DNA from: Lutibacter sp. A64
Lineage (GTDB): Bacteria > Bacteroidota > Bacteroidia > Flavobacteriales > Flavobacteriaceae
DNA length: 64,000 bases
Direction of reading: 5' to 3'
Assembly (NCBI RefSeq): GCF_022429565.1
Contig: NZ_CP092487.1
Coordinates: 3,552,001-3,616,000, forward strand
In this document: piece after piece, positions 1 through 9,016 of the stretch
Numbering within the stretch: position 1 is the stretch's first letter
How the letters are laid out: every line of letters starts with the position of its first letter
Notes under the pieces: model-generated
Told to the model about the DNA's origin: nothing
The model's input: the letters and a program-made list of their open reading frames with translations, nothing else
The model's database searches: none
Made by a program: the position numbers and the translations under genes

Positions 1-1510
1 CAATCATAACTCCAATTGGATAATTTTCCATAGCTTTTAATAAAATGCTTGGTAAATTTCTAAAGGCTTTTTTGGTTTCAATTTTTAATACAATACTTAA
101 ATCAGCATTCAGTTTTTTAAATTCATTTAGTAGATCTTCAACGTCGTTTTTAGAGTTTACAAAAGAAAAATTTACAGCATCTGCATTTTTAGCAACAAAT
201 TTTAGGTCTTCTTTATCTTTTTCTGTTAAGCCATTAATTCCTAAGTCGCTATTCGGAAGGTTAATTCCTTTATCCGCTTTAAGTTTACTTCCATTTTTTT
301 TGGCATTGGTGATTTTTATCAATAAAAAATCTGAAGCAACTTCTTTTATAATACCTTCAATTTTACCATCGTCAAAATAAATTAATTCGCCTTTTTTTAC
401 TTCAGAAAACAGTTGAGGTAATGTGCACGAAATATGTGGGTATTCAATTAAATTTCCAGCTTCATCATATTTTGTAGGTTCTCCTAAAATTGGTGCTTTA
501 TTTAATTTTAAAGTATCGCCTTCAAATAAAAAAATAATTTCTTCTAAGGGCAATATTTCGTGAACGGTATGTATTTCTGAAGTCGATTTTTTCTCTAAAA
601 ATACTGTTAATTGTGTGCCAGTAGTAACAAAAGCAGAATCTGAACAAGAAGCCCATCTTCCATAACCTTCTTTGCTTTCAATGGTGATTTTACATTTTTT
701 ACCTCTAGAATCTAAAAAAGTAACATAAGAGCCTTTTCGGGTTTTTTGCAACCATTTTTTATTTACGGGAATAATAGCATCAACTTCAGCGTTTTCTGGT
801 GGAAGCATTCCAAAAGGTGCTAACCATACTTTTGCGGGCACTATAACTTGGCCTAAAGTGTTTCGTTTTGGTTTTATATGAATTACTTTGTAACCAGGTT
901 TCATTTTGCCAGTTCTTAATTTTGGACCACCTAAATCCATAAATATTTTACAATTTGGATTTGCTTGTTTTGTGTTAGCAATAATTTTGCTCCAAACTGG
1001 TTCAGAATCGTGGGCGCAATTAATTCGTGCGGCATCCATTCCTAGAGCTGTAAGGTTTTTTGCAAAGTCTTTATCTTCTGAAGCTATGGTAGGTTGGGTT
1101 ACTAAAATACGCGTGTTACGGTTTCTATCTATTTTACCAAATAAAGCATTTACGTGTTTTTTTATTAATTTTTTGCTTTCACTTTTTGTTAAAAATCCAG
1201 AAGTTTTTTCAACCTTATGGTTGTTTAATAAATGATTTATGATTGTTTTATAAACAAGTAAGTTGTGTAAAACACTGCTTTCTGAGCTTGATGTATTTGG
1301 CAATCCAATTTTACTTAATTTATCTTGAAAAACAGCATTATCAAAACTTCTAAGTGCTAAGTAGTGAATTAAGTTTTTAGCACTTTCCGTATAATTTGGA
1401 TGTACACCTAAAATTTGGTTTTTATACCTATTCTCATATTCTAAGATTTTTTCTAAAATTAAATCTATTTGAATACGTATTTCTTCTAGTTTTTCGGTTT
1501 CAAAAAGCAT
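1..1510 (-). CDS. atypical pyruvate kinase, 3' end outside window
   Basis: This reading frame starts at ATG 1510 and runs off the left edge after 503 codons without a stop. It contains recognisable pyruvate kinase landmarks in order: ILVTQPTIASED (where the family usually has a TKIVCTIGPAS-like strand), ARINCAHD (in place of MNFSHG), MDLGGPKLRTG, GINLPNSDLGINGLTEKDKEDLKF and IVLKIETKKAFRNLP, ending at YPIGVMI just before the expected ARGDL. Pyruvate kinase converts phosphoenolpyruvate and ADP to pyruvate and ATP in glycolysis. Two features are unusual: about 120 residues of helical sequence precede the barrel, and the segment between MDLGG and the GINLP motif is longer than the usual B domain. 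It may be a divergent pyruvate kinase or a relative with altered activity; the active-site Lys/Glu region beyond KIETK is out of view. Confidence 0.85.
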   Translation of the reverse strand, partial: MLFETEKLEEIRIQIDLILEKILEYENRYKNQILGVHPNYTESAKNLIHYLALRSFDNAVFQDKLSKIGLPNTSSSESSVLHNLLVYKTIINHLLNNHKVEKTSGFLTKSESKKLIKKHVNALFGKIDRNRNTRILVTQPTIASEDKDFAKNLTALGMDAARINCAHDSEPVWSKIIANTKQANPNCKIFMDLGGPKLRTGKMKPGYKVIHIKPKRNTLGQVIVPAKVWLAPFGMLPPENAEVDAIIPVNKKWLQKTRKGSYVTFLDSRGKKCKITIESKEGYGRWASCSDSAFVTTGTQLTVFLEKKSTSEIHTVHEILPLEEIIFLFEGDTLKLNKAPILGEPTKYDEAGNLIEYPHISCTLPQLFSEVKKGELIYFDDGKIEGIIKEVASDFLLIKITNAKKNGSKLKADKGINLPNSDLGINGLTEKDKEDLKFVAKNADAVNFSFVNSKNDVEDLLNEFKKLNADLSIVLKIETKKAFRNLPSILLKAMENYPIGVMI

Positions 1511-1586
1511 ACTTAAAAATTTGAATTAAAAGTACTAATATTTAGTATAATTATTGCTAATTGAATGCCTAAAAAAATGATAATTG

Positions 1587-2918
1587 TTACTTGCGTTTCT
1601 GACCTCTAGTTTTAGGTTTCTTGTATTTTTTTGCTATTTCGCGTCTATAAGATCCACCAAGGTTTTTCTTGCTATTTTTTTCTTTTTTCTCGTGAAAAGC
1701 AGCACCACTTGGTTCTGTTATTGTCTTTTTTCTACTGCTTTTTTCTGGTTCAACTTTTGGTAGTTCTTCATCAATCAATCTAGTGGAAATTTCAATGGTT
1801 TCAGGTAAATCTTCAACATCAATTTCAGTATTCATCAACAATTCAATTTCACCTAAATATTCAGCTTCTTCTTCATTAAAAAATGAAATAGCAGTACCTT
1901 CTTGTTCAGCTCTACCAGTTCTACCAATTCGGTGCATATAATTTTCAGGTTCTTCAGGAATATTAAAATTAATTACGTGACTCACCTCTGTGAAATCCAA
2001 ACCTCGCGCAATAATATCACTTGCAATTAGTACATTAAAAAAACCTTTTTCAAAATTAGTTACTGCTCGTAAACGATAATTTTGGGTTTTATTAGAGTGA
2101 ATTACATTTGTATCACCCGGAATTAAATCTTCTAATTCTTCGAATAAGATATTGGCTTGTTTCTTGTTTTTTACAAATACCAATACTTTTTTAAAAGTCT
2201 CTTTATCTTTTAGTAATTGCACTAAAAAGTTGACTTTTGTATAAAAATTTGGAACTGGATAAGCCAATTGTTTAATAGTATCTAAAGGACTTCCGCTTGC
2301 TGCAACTTCAATTTTTATAGGCGATTTAAAAAAGTCGTGGAGTAAATTGTTCACTTCTTTAGTTAAAGTTGCAGAGAATAAAATATTTTGTCTTTTTTTA
2401 GGTAGTAAATCTAATAAAGTTATTAGTTGCGCTCTAAAACCTAGGTTCATCATTTCATCAACTTCATCAATTACCAATTTCTGAATTTGTTTCAACTTTA
2501 AAATACCATCCAAGGCTAAATCTAACAATCTTCCAGGAGTTGCAACTAAAATATCTTGACCTTGATACACAATTTGTTTTTGCTTATTTAAATTTGTACC
2601 TCCATAAACACCGGTAAAACGCACATTTATATAAGGTGTTAAATTTTCAATTTCTTGTATTACCTGAACTACCAATTCTCTAGTTGGCACTACAATTAAA
2701 ATACGTGGATGTTTTTGCTCAGAATAGGTGAGTTGTTTTAAAATTGGTAATAAATAAGCGTAGGTTTTTCCGGTTCCGGTTTGTGCAATTCCAACTACAT
2801 CTCTACTGCTCATTATTACATTAAAAGCTTTTTCTTGAATAGGTGTTGGTGTTTCAAAACCCATTTCAGTAAGGGCGTCGAGTAAAAAGCGGTTTAGATT
2901 TAAATCGGAAAAAGTCAT
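1587..2918 (-). CDS. DEAD-box family ATP-dependent RNA helicase with DEVD motif II
   Basis: A 443-residue RNA helicase with both RecA-like domains. Visible motifs are the Q motif (GFETPTPIQEKA), motif I AQTGTGKT, Ia PTRELVVQ, GG, TPGRLLDL, motif II VIDEVDE, motif III SAT, and in domain 2 SDIIARGLDF and HRIGRTGRA. Motif II is DEVD where the family normally has DEAD, with the acidic residues that bind Mg-ATP retained. A basic tail of about 70 residues, rich in Lys and Arg (SYRREIAKKYKKPKTRGQKRK), probably binds RNA. The protein likely remodels RNA in ribosome assembly or mRNA decay, but the exact substrate cannot be read from sequence. A perfect -7 promoter box lies just upstream, giving a leader of only about 8 nt. 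Confidence 0.95.
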   Translation of the reverse strand: MTFSDLNLNRFLLDALTEMGFETPTPIQEKAFNVIMSSRDVVGIAQTGTGKTYAYLLPILKQLTYSEQKHPRILIVVPTRELVVQVIQEIENLTPYINVRFTGVYGGTNLNKQKQIVYQGQDILVATPGRLLDLALDGILKLKQIQKLVIDEVDEMMNLGFRAQLITLLDLLPKKRQNILFSATLTKEVNNLLHDFFKSPIKIEVAASGSPLDTIKQLAYPVPNFYTKVNFLVQLLKDKETFKKVLVFVKNKKQANILFEELEDLIPGDTNVIHSNKTQNYRLRAVTNFEKGFFNVLIASDIIARGLDFTEVSHVINFNIPEEPENYMHRIGRTGRAEQEGTAISFFNEEEAEYLGEIELLMNTEIDVEDLPETIEISTRLIDEELPKVEPEKSSRKKTITEPSGAAFHEKKEKNSKKNLGGSYRREIAKKYKKPKTRGQKRK

Positions 2919-2932
2919 TTTTTTAGTTTTTG

Positions 2933-2940
2933 CAAATATA
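2933..2940 (-). promoter_or_regulatory. promoter -7 box of helicase gene
   Basis: On the minus strand this reads TATATTTG, an exact match to the Bacteroidota -7 consensus TAnnTTTG. It lies 14 nt upstream of the helicase start codon. No clear -33 TTG is seen at the usual 17-23 nt spacing. Confidence 0.55.
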
Positions 2941-3053
2941 AGTCTTAAATTATAGTTTAAAGTAAATCAATCTATTATTCACTATAACTTTTGAAAAACT
3001 TACATTTTTGCCCTTCTTTAAAGTTGAATTGTAGCTGTAAAGTGTATAATTTA

Positions 3054-4652
3054 CTATTCATTATCCATTTCAAACAATAAATTTACGTTGGGGTCGTATT
3101 TAATTTCTTTTACGTCTAAGGCTTTTGTTGTAACTACAAAAGGTTCTTTTTGATTAGTAACTTCAACGGTTTTAATTTCTGAAGTTCCATCGGAATAAAT
3201 AATCTCTAGATTTAATGGAAATTCAAAAGTTTGTTCTTGAAGTTGTTCAACCATAATTCTTAATTTGTCTCCACCGTGAATCCAAGATGCTTTTATTTTT
3301 GGTTGACCTGTTTTTTCAAGCCATTGTGTAAAAAAGGTATCTAAATTTTTGCCAGAAACTTGAGCCATAACTTTTTTAAAATCTGTTGATGAGGCATTTT
3401 TAAATTTGTAAAAATCGTAATAGGTCTTTATACCTTTCCAAAAATTTTCTTCTCCAATTTTAGCCTTTAGCATATGTAAAACCCAAGCTCCTTTTTGATA
3501 TGAATTTGGGTTTAATAATTTTAAATAATCGGTTGTTTTAGTGTCTACAATAGGAGTTTGTTGTGTTTTATAAAAGTTTAAAATCTTTTCACGATCATCG
3601 GTTAAGCGTTTTCTAAAAGCAGCTTCTCCATCGGCTTCTAAAATATATAAATTAGTAAAGTAGGTTGCAAAACCTTCACTTAACCATAAGTGAGACCATT
3701 CAATTTCTGTTGCAGAATTACCAAACCATTGGTGTGCAATTTCGTGCGCAATTAAATCTTTATGTTCTTGGTTTCCTGTTACAGATTTTTCAAAATAAAA
3801 TATATTTCCGGCATTTTCCATGCCTCCATAACGTGTTTTAGATTGCACGTTTGCTAATTTTTGAAATGGATAATCGCCAATTTTTTCAATAAAGAAATCT
3901 AAAATGTCTTTAGCAATAGCAAAATCGTTAAAACCAGCTGCTTTTGTTTGTGGATATACCCAGGTAGAAACAGGGATATTATGTGTAATTCCAGTGTTTT
4001 GAACAGCAAATTTTGCAATACCAATTACCATAACTTTTGTTGGTAAAGGAACCTTAGTTTTGTAATGATATTGTTTTAAGTCTTCAGTTAAATTAGTTTC
4101 TTCAACTTCATATCCGTTGGCAATTACTTGGTAATGGTTTGGAGCTTTTATAAAATACTCAATAGTTGCTTTGTCTGAAGGATGATCAACACAAGGAAAC
4201 CAATTGTGCGCTCTGTTTGGCCAGTTATCGCCAAAAAATGTACGATCTCCATACATATTTTTAGAAATTATTAAACCATCTTTAGGTATTCCACTATATT
4301 TAATGGTATAAGTATATGGTAATCTTGGGAATACATGTTTTGCTTCAATAGCTAGTTTATTGTCTTTTTGACTAAAGTCTACAACAATATTATTTTGATA
4401 CACACTATCTACTTGCATTCCAATTCCAGTAGAATCTTTTGAAACTAGGTCTAATTCAAACCGCTCTAAAGATCTTTTAAATTTTATAGAAACCTCTATT
4501 TCTGCGTCTATTACATCGGTAGAATCATTAACGGATAGTGTTAATTTATAATGCTGTACATCTATACTATTATAATGAGCATTGTTTGTTTGTGCAAAAA
4601 GTATGTTACAGAATCCGAAAAAAAGAAAACTAATTTTAATAATAAATTTCAT
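3054..4652 (-). CDS. M1 family metallopeptidase (aminopeptidase N-like), secreted
   Basis: A zinc aminopeptidase of 532 residues from the chosen start. It begins with a signal peptide (MKFIIKISFLFFGFCNILFAQ). The exopeptidase motif GGMEN is at residues 276-280, the zinc site HEIAH at 303-307 and the third ligand Glu326 in WLSEGFA. The length fits the short form of the family that lacks the large C-terminal helical domain. It should trim N-terminal residues from peptides in the periplasm or outside the cell. The frame extends nine codons further to a TTG at 4679, but that codon lies inside the promoter -7 box at 4677-4684, so ATG 4652, which directly opens the signal peptide, is the better start. 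Confidence 0.93.
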   Translation of the reverse strand: MKFIIKISFLFFGFCNILFAQTNNAHYNSIDVQHYKLTLSVNDSTDVIDAEIEVSIKFKRSLERFELDLVSKDSTGIGMQVDSVYQNNIVVDFSQKDNKLAIEAKHVFPRLPYTYTIKYSGIPKDGLIISKNMYGDRTFFGDNWPNRAHNWFPCVDHPSDKATIEYFIKAPNHYQVIANGYEVEETNLTEDLKQYHYKTKVPLPTKVMVIGIAKFAVQNTGITHNIPVSTWVYPQTKAAGFNDFAIAKDILDFFIEKIGDYPFQKLANVQSKTRYGGMENAGNIFYFEKSVTGNQEHKDLIAHEIAHQWFGNSATEIEWSHLWLSEGFATYFTNLYILEADGEAAFRKRLTDDREKILNFYKTQQTPIVDTKTTDYLKLLNPNSYQKGAWVLHMLKAKIGEENFWKGIKTYYDFYKFKNASSTDFKKVMAQVSGKNLDTFFTQWLEKTGQPKIKASWIHGGDKLRIMVEQLQEQTFEFPLNLEIIYSDGTSEIKTVEVTNQKEPFVVTTKALDVKEIKYDPNVNLLFEMDNE

Positions 4653-4676
4653 GTGCGTATTTATTTTTTTGAAGTT

Positions 4677-4684
4677 CAAATATA
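4677..4684 (-). promoter_or_regulatory. promoter -7 box of M1 peptidase gene
   Basis: Minus strand TATATTTG, an exact TAnnTTTG match about 25 nt before ATG 4652. It rules out the TTG at 4679 as the translation start because that codon overlaps the box. Confidence 0.55.
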
Positions 4685-4979
4685 CTTAAAAACAATCCCA
4701 TTTTAAATAAAAATGATGTTGAAAGTTTAAACAGTTAGGTTAATAATTGTAAAAATAAACTTTTAATCTAATGTTGTAAAGGTGCATAATTTTTAAAACC
4801 GGAAGTAGTTTTATAATTTCAATAGGTGATTGTTTTTATGAGATAAACTTAATAAAAATAATCATTTTCTGTTAAAATACTGTTATATAAAGTCGTTCAA
4901 AATTTACTATTTGAGTCAGAGGCTTCATGTTTCATGAATACTTCTTATCTTTACCCCCATAATTTTATAAAACTATAAA
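4680..4979. promoter_or_regulatory. divergent promoter region between M1 peptidase and clpP
   Basis: A 300-nt gene-free stretch between divergent genes. It holds the M1 promoter at the left end. At the right it has TATCTTTA (4946-4953, one mismatch to TAnnTTTG), 27 nt before clpP. Directly upstream is a perfect inverted repeat, TTCATG-TTT-CATGAA at 4924-4938, which would cover the spacer or -33 zone of the clpP promoter and could be an operator. Nothing else is evident in the AT-rich remainder. Confidence 0.45.
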
Positions 4980-5639
4980 ATGGATTACGGAAAAGAATTT
5001 AAAAAGTTTGCGACTAAAGAACAAGGTATTAGTAGCACATATTACGATAAGATTGTTAGTAGTGTAACACCTTATATTATTGAAGAACGACAGTTGAACG
5101 TAGCACAAATGGATGTGTTTTCTCGTTTAATGATGGATAGAATTATATTTTTAGGTACTGGAATAGATGATAATGTTGCAAATATTATACAAGCACAATT
5201 ATTATTTTTAGAAAGTGTAGATAATTCAAAAGATATCTCAATTTACATAAATTCTCCAGGTGGTGGAGTTTATGCTGGCTTAGGAATTTACGATACTATG
5301 CAATTTATTAAACCAGAAGTAGCTACAATTTGTACAGGAATGGCAGCTTCTATGGGTGCAGTTTTAATGTGTGCAGGAGAAAAAGGAAAACGCTCTGCAT
5401 TACCACATTCTCGTGTGATGATTCACCAACCTTTAGGTGGAGCACAAGGACAAGCAAGTGATATTGAAATTACAGCACGTGAAATTTTAAAATTAAAAGA
5501 CGAATTGTATCAAATAATTTCAAAACATTCTGGACAAACTATGGAAAAAGTTACATCAGATTCAGATAGAGATTACTGGATGAAAGCTGATGAAGCTAAA
5601 GCTTATGGAATGATTGACGAAATTTTAGTAAGAAAGTAA
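4980..5639 (+). CDS. clpP: ATP-dependent Clp protease proteolytic subunit ClpP
   Basis: The serine peptidase subunit of the cytosolic ClpXP machine, which degrades ssrA-tagged and regulatory proteins. It has 219 residues. The catalytic triad is visible as Ser124 in GMAASMG, His149 in RVMIHQP and Asp198 in SDRDYWM. The oligomerisation region and the YINSPGGGV loop are also typical. clpX follows 19 nt downstream in the same direction, so the two subunits are very probably co-transcribed. Confidence 0.98.
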   Translation: MDYGKEFKKFATKEQGISSTYYDKIVSSVTPYIIEERQLNVAQMDVFSRLMMDRIIFLGTGIDDNVANIIQAQLLFLESVDNSKDISIYINSPGGGVYAGLGIYDTMQFIKPEVATICTGMAASMGAVLMCAGEKGKRSALPHSRVMIHQPLGGAQGQASDIEITAREILKLKDELYQIISKHSGQTMEKVTSDSDRDYWMKADEAKAYGMIDEILVRK

Positions 5640-5658
5640 AAAAACACGGAGTTAAAGT

Positions 5659-6900
5659 ATGGCGAAAGATGAAGTTTTAGAGTGTTCGTTTTGTGGTAGA
5701 AAAAAACCAGAAACAGACTTGTTGATTGCAGGTTTAGATGCGCATATTTGTGACAAATGTATTGAACAAGCACATGGAATTGTAATGGAAGAAATAGCTG
5801 GAAATTCTTCTGATGCACTTAGTGCTGAATTGATAGTGAAAAAACCTTTAGAAATAAAGGAATTTATAGACCAATATATGATTGGTCAAGATCAAGCAAA
5901 ACGTGTAATGGCAGTAGCAGTTTACAATCACTATAAAAGATTGCTACAACCAAATACCAAAGAAGAAGACGATATTGAAATAGAAAAAAGTAATATTGTT
6001 TTAGTAGGTGAAACCGGAACAGGTAAAACATTAATTGCGCGTACAATTGCAAGAATGTTAAATGTGCCTTTTTGTATTGTAGATGCTACGGTTTTAACAG
6101 AAGCTGGTTATGTAGGTGAAGATGTTGAAACTATTTTAACTCGTTTGTTACAGGCCGCAGATTACGATGTAGCTAAAGCAGAACGCGGTATTGTTTTTAT
6201 TGATGAAATTGATAAAATTGCCAGAAAAGGAGATAATCCATCAATAACAAGAGATGTTTCTGGTGAAGGTGTGCAACAAGCATTGTTAAAATTATTGGAG
6301 GGAGCTGTTGTAAATGTTCCACCAAAAGGAGGTAGAAAACATCCAGATCAAAAATTTATTGAAGTCAATACAAAAGATATTCTTTTTATTGCTGGTGGAG
6401 CTTTCTCTGGAATTGACAAACTAATAGGAAAACGTTTAAACAGACAAGCAGTTGGTTATAGCGCTTCTATTAAAGTTGATAAAGTAGATGAAACTAATTT
6501 ACTGCAATATATAATTCCAAGCGATTTAAAATCATTTGGTTTAATTCCAGAAATAATTGGTCGTTTACCAGCATTAACATATATGAATCCTTTAGATGCT
6601 GAAACATTAAGATCTATTTTAACCGAGCCAAAAAATTCAATTATTAAACAATATCAAAAATTGTTTAAAATGGATGGTATCGACTTTTCTATAGATGAAA
6701 AAGCATTGCAGTATATTGTAAATAAAGCAGTTGAATATAAGTTGGGAGCTCGTGGTCTACGTTCACTGTGTGAAGCTATTTTAACAGATGCTATGTTCGA
6801 ACTTCCTGGAACAGACGCTACAGAGCTTAAAGTAACAGAAAAATACGCTGAAAATAAAATTAGAAAATCAACATTAAAAAAGTTGAAAGCGGTTTCGTAA
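5659..6900 (+). CDS. clpX: ClpX, ATPase subunit of ClpXP
   Basis: The AAA+ unfoldase that feeds substrates into ClpP; 413 residues. The N-terminal zinc finger has Cys9, Cys12, Cys31 and Cys34. Walker A GETGTGKT is at 117-124, the pore loop GYVG at 150-153 and Walker B VFIDEID at 179-185. Sensor and C-terminal GARGLR motifs are present. The ClpP-docking loop, IGF in E. coli, aligns with AVGY here, a change seen together with the cognate ClpP. It is the second gene of the clpPX pair. A 32-bp palindrome follows it. Confidence 0.98.
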   Translation: MAKDEVLECSFCGRKKPETDLLIAGLDAHICDKCIEQAHGIVMEEIAGNSSDALSAELIVKKPLEIKEFIDQYMIGQDQAKRVMAVAVYNHYKRLLQPNTKEEDDIEIEKSNIVLVGETGTGKTLIARTIARMLNVPFCIVDATVLTEAGYVGEDVETILTRLLQAADYDVAKAERGIVFIDEIDKIARKGDNPSITRDVSGEGVQQALLKLLEGAVVNVPPKGGRKHPDQKFIEVNTKDILFIAGGAFSGIDKLIGKRLNRQAVGYSASIKVDKVDETNLLQYIIPSDLKSFGLIPEIIGRLPALTYMNPLDAETLRSILTEPKNSIIKQYQKLFKMDGIDFSIDEKALQYIVNKAVEYKLGARGLRSLCEAILTDAMFELPGTDATELKVTEKYAENKIRKSTLKKLKAVS

Positions 6901-6911
6901 GTTAAAAATTT

Positions 6912-6943
6912 AAACCTAACAGGTTTTAAAACCTGTTAGGTTT
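6912..6943. repeat. 32-bp perfect palindrome between clpX and dnaG
   Basis: The half-site AAACCTAACAGGTTTT is followed directly by its exact reverse complement, giving 16 paired bases with no spacer (in RNA the central bases would form the loop). There is no proper T tract afterwards (GTTATTTCT), so it is a weak fit to an intrinsic terminator. The sequence has the look of a dispersed palindromic repeat; a stem of this kind between genes could stabilise or end the clpPX message. Confidence 0.75.
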
Positions 6944-6973
6944 GTTATTTCTATAAAATTAAAACGAGCAAAA

Positions 6974-9016
6974 TTGATTTCAAGAGAAACTATAGATAGA
7001 GTTTTTGAGACCGCCCGAGTAGAGGAGGTTATTGGTGAATTTGTTCAATTAAAAAAATCGGGAAGTAATTTTAAAGGGTTAAGTCCTTTTTCCGAAGAAA
7101 GAACACCATCTTTTATGGTGTCGCCTGTAAAGCAAATCTGGAAAGATTTTAGTACAGGTAAAGGAGGTAATGTAGTTTCTTTTTTAATGGAACAGGAACA
7201 TTATTCGTATCCAGAAGCCATTCGTTACCTCGCAAGAAAATACAATATTGAAATTGATGAGACCGAACAAACCGACGAGCAAAAGCAACAAGCTGATGAG
7301 CGTGAGAGTATGTTTCTGGTTTCAGAATATGCACGTGATTATTTTCATAAAAACCTATTGGAAGATCCGCAAGGAAAAGCAATTGGTTTAAGCTATTTTA
7401 AAGAAAGAGGTTATACCAAAGAGACTATTAAAAAGTTTCAATTAGGATATTCTTTAAACGAGTGGGAAGCTTTTACTTCAGAAGCATTAAATAAAGGATA
7501 CAACTTAAAATATTTAGAATCTACAGGTTTAACAATTGTAAAACAAGATTCGCAAAATTCAAATAATAATAAGCAATTCGATCGCTTTAAAGGTCGTGTT
7601 ATGTTCCCAATTCATAGTATGAGTGGGCGTGTGTTGGGTTTTGGTGGAAGAATTTTAACAAACGATAAAAAAGCAGCCAAATATTTAAATTCTCCAGATA
7701 GTGATATTTACCATAAAAGCAATGTGTTATATGGAATTCACTATGCAAAAAAAACTATTGCGCGCGAAGATAATTGTTATTTAGTTGAAGGCTATACAGA
7801 TACAATAACATTGCATCAAAGCGGTATAGAAAATGTAGTTTCTTCATCTGGAACGGCGCTAACAGAAAGTCAGATTCGATTAATAAATAGACTTACAAAA
7901 AATATTACCATTTTGTTTGATGGTGATGCTGCAGGAATTAGAGCTTCTATAAGAGGAATTGATCTAATACTTGAGCAAGGTATGAATGTTAGGGTGTTAA
8001 TGTTTCCAAATGGAGATGATCCTGATAGTTATGCTAAAAAAGTCTCTGAAGTAGAATTAAAAGATTATTTAGAAAATAATTCGCAAGATTTTATCAACTT
8101 CAAGGTTTCTTTGTTAATGGAAGAAGCCAAAAATGATCCTGTTAAAAAAGCTGGATTGATTCGAGATATTGTTATTAGTATTTCAAAAATCCCAGATAGA
8201 ATTCAAAGAGAAGTTTATATACAAGAATGTTCCAGAATAATGGATATTTCTGAAAATGTACTTTTTAATGAATTGGCTCAAATTGATACCAAACAACAAA
8301 GAGAAGCTTCAAAAAAAACAACTAAAAAGCCTTCGGGTAATTTTAATACCGGAAATCGTCCAGATCCTAATGAACCTCCAATGGAAGTTTTGTATCCAGA
8401 GATGATGCAACTGGATAAAACACCTCAAGTAGCCAAGGTTAATGAACTTGAAAAATATGAGCGTGAAATTATAAAAATTTTATTATTGTATGGTAATAAA
8501 GAGGTTGATTTTGTGGATTTTGTTGAAGATGAGGAGGCTGTAGAGCGAGGTTTTCATACTTTGAAAAAAGAGCATTTTCAAAATTTAGTTTCAAAAGAAA
8601 TTTATTTGAACTTACAAGACGATGAAGTAGAATTTACCAATGAACTTTTTAAGCAGATTTATTATGATATTATTAATCAACTAAATCAAAATGAAAGTAT
8701 TTCTATAGATGTTTTGGTAAATCACCCTAATCAAGAAATTGCCAGTTTAGTAACCAATATTTTAATGGATGATGAAAAGCATGTTTTAAGTAATTGGGAG
8801 CGTAAAGATGTTATTGTTAAAAGTAAAGAAAGCGACCTTTCTAAAATGGTACTCGATGCTATTTATAATTTACGACGCGTGTTAATTGAAGAAAAAATAA
8901 GTTCTCTTATAGCAAACGTTACAAAAGAAGATGAACGAGAGCAAATTTTAGAAACTGTTGTTAATTATACAGGTTTAAAACAGCGATTGTTTGAAAGGTT
9001 AAATAGAGTAGTTTAA
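6974..9016 (+). CDS. dnaG: DNA primase DnaG lacking the CHC2 zinc ligands
   Basis: Synthesises RNA primers for chromosome replication. It has 680 residues: an N-terminal CHC2-type domain, a TOPRIM core (LVEGYTD, then LFDGDAAG) and a C-terminal helicase-binding region. The N-terminal domain is clearly homologous (GLSPFSEERTPSF, then STGKGGNVVSFL), but the zinc ligands are gone. By alignment with E. coli C40, H43, C61 and C64, the residues here are Ser37, Ser40, Asp58 and Thr61. The start is TTG at 6974; no in-frame ATG lies upstream up to the palindrome, and later Met codons would cut the domain. The 3' end abuts the convergent SPOR gene with no spacer. Confidence 0.96.
   Translation: MISRETIDRVFETARVEEVIGEFVQLKKSGSNFKGLSPFSEERTPSFMVSPVKQIWKDFSTGKGGNVVSFLMEQEHYSYPEAIRYLARKYNIEIDETEQTDEQKQQADERESMFLVSEYARDYFHKNLLEDPQGKAIGLSYFKERGYTKETIKKFQLGYSLNEWEAFTSEALNKGYNLKYLESTGLTIVKQDSQNSNNNKQFDRFKGRVMFPIHSMSGRVLGFGGRILTNDKKAAKYLNSPDSDIYHKSNVLYGIHYAKKTIAREDNCYLVEGYTDTITLHQSGIENVVSSSGTALTESQIRLINRLTKNITILFDGDAAGIRASIRGIDLILEQGMNVRVLMFPNGDDPDSYAKKVSEVELKDYLENNSQDFINFKVSLLMEEAKNDPVKKAGLIRDIVISISKIPDRIQREVYIQECSRIMDISENVLFNELAQIDTKQQREASKKTTKKPSGNFNTGNRPDPNEPPMEVLYPEMMQLDKTPQVAKVNELEKYEREIIKILLLYGNKEVDFVDFVEDEEAVERGFHTLKKEHFQNLVSKEIYLNLQDDEVEFTNELFKQIYYDIINQLNQNESISIDVLVNHPNQEIASLVTNILMDDEKHVLSNWERKDVIVKSKESDLSKMVLDAIYNLRRVLIEEKISSLIANVTKEDEREQILETVVNYTGLKQRLFERLNRVV

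Noticed and set aside
45-1235. Plus-strand open frames opposite the pyruvate kinase
   Set aside because: They are hydrophobic, low-complexity shadows of the minus-strand gene, which has unmistakable family motifs across the same bases.
1533-1547. Small palindrome TACTAA-TAT-TTAGTA upstream of pyruvate kinase
   Set aside because: Six-base AT-only arms are expected by chance at this composition and no promoter box is nearby.
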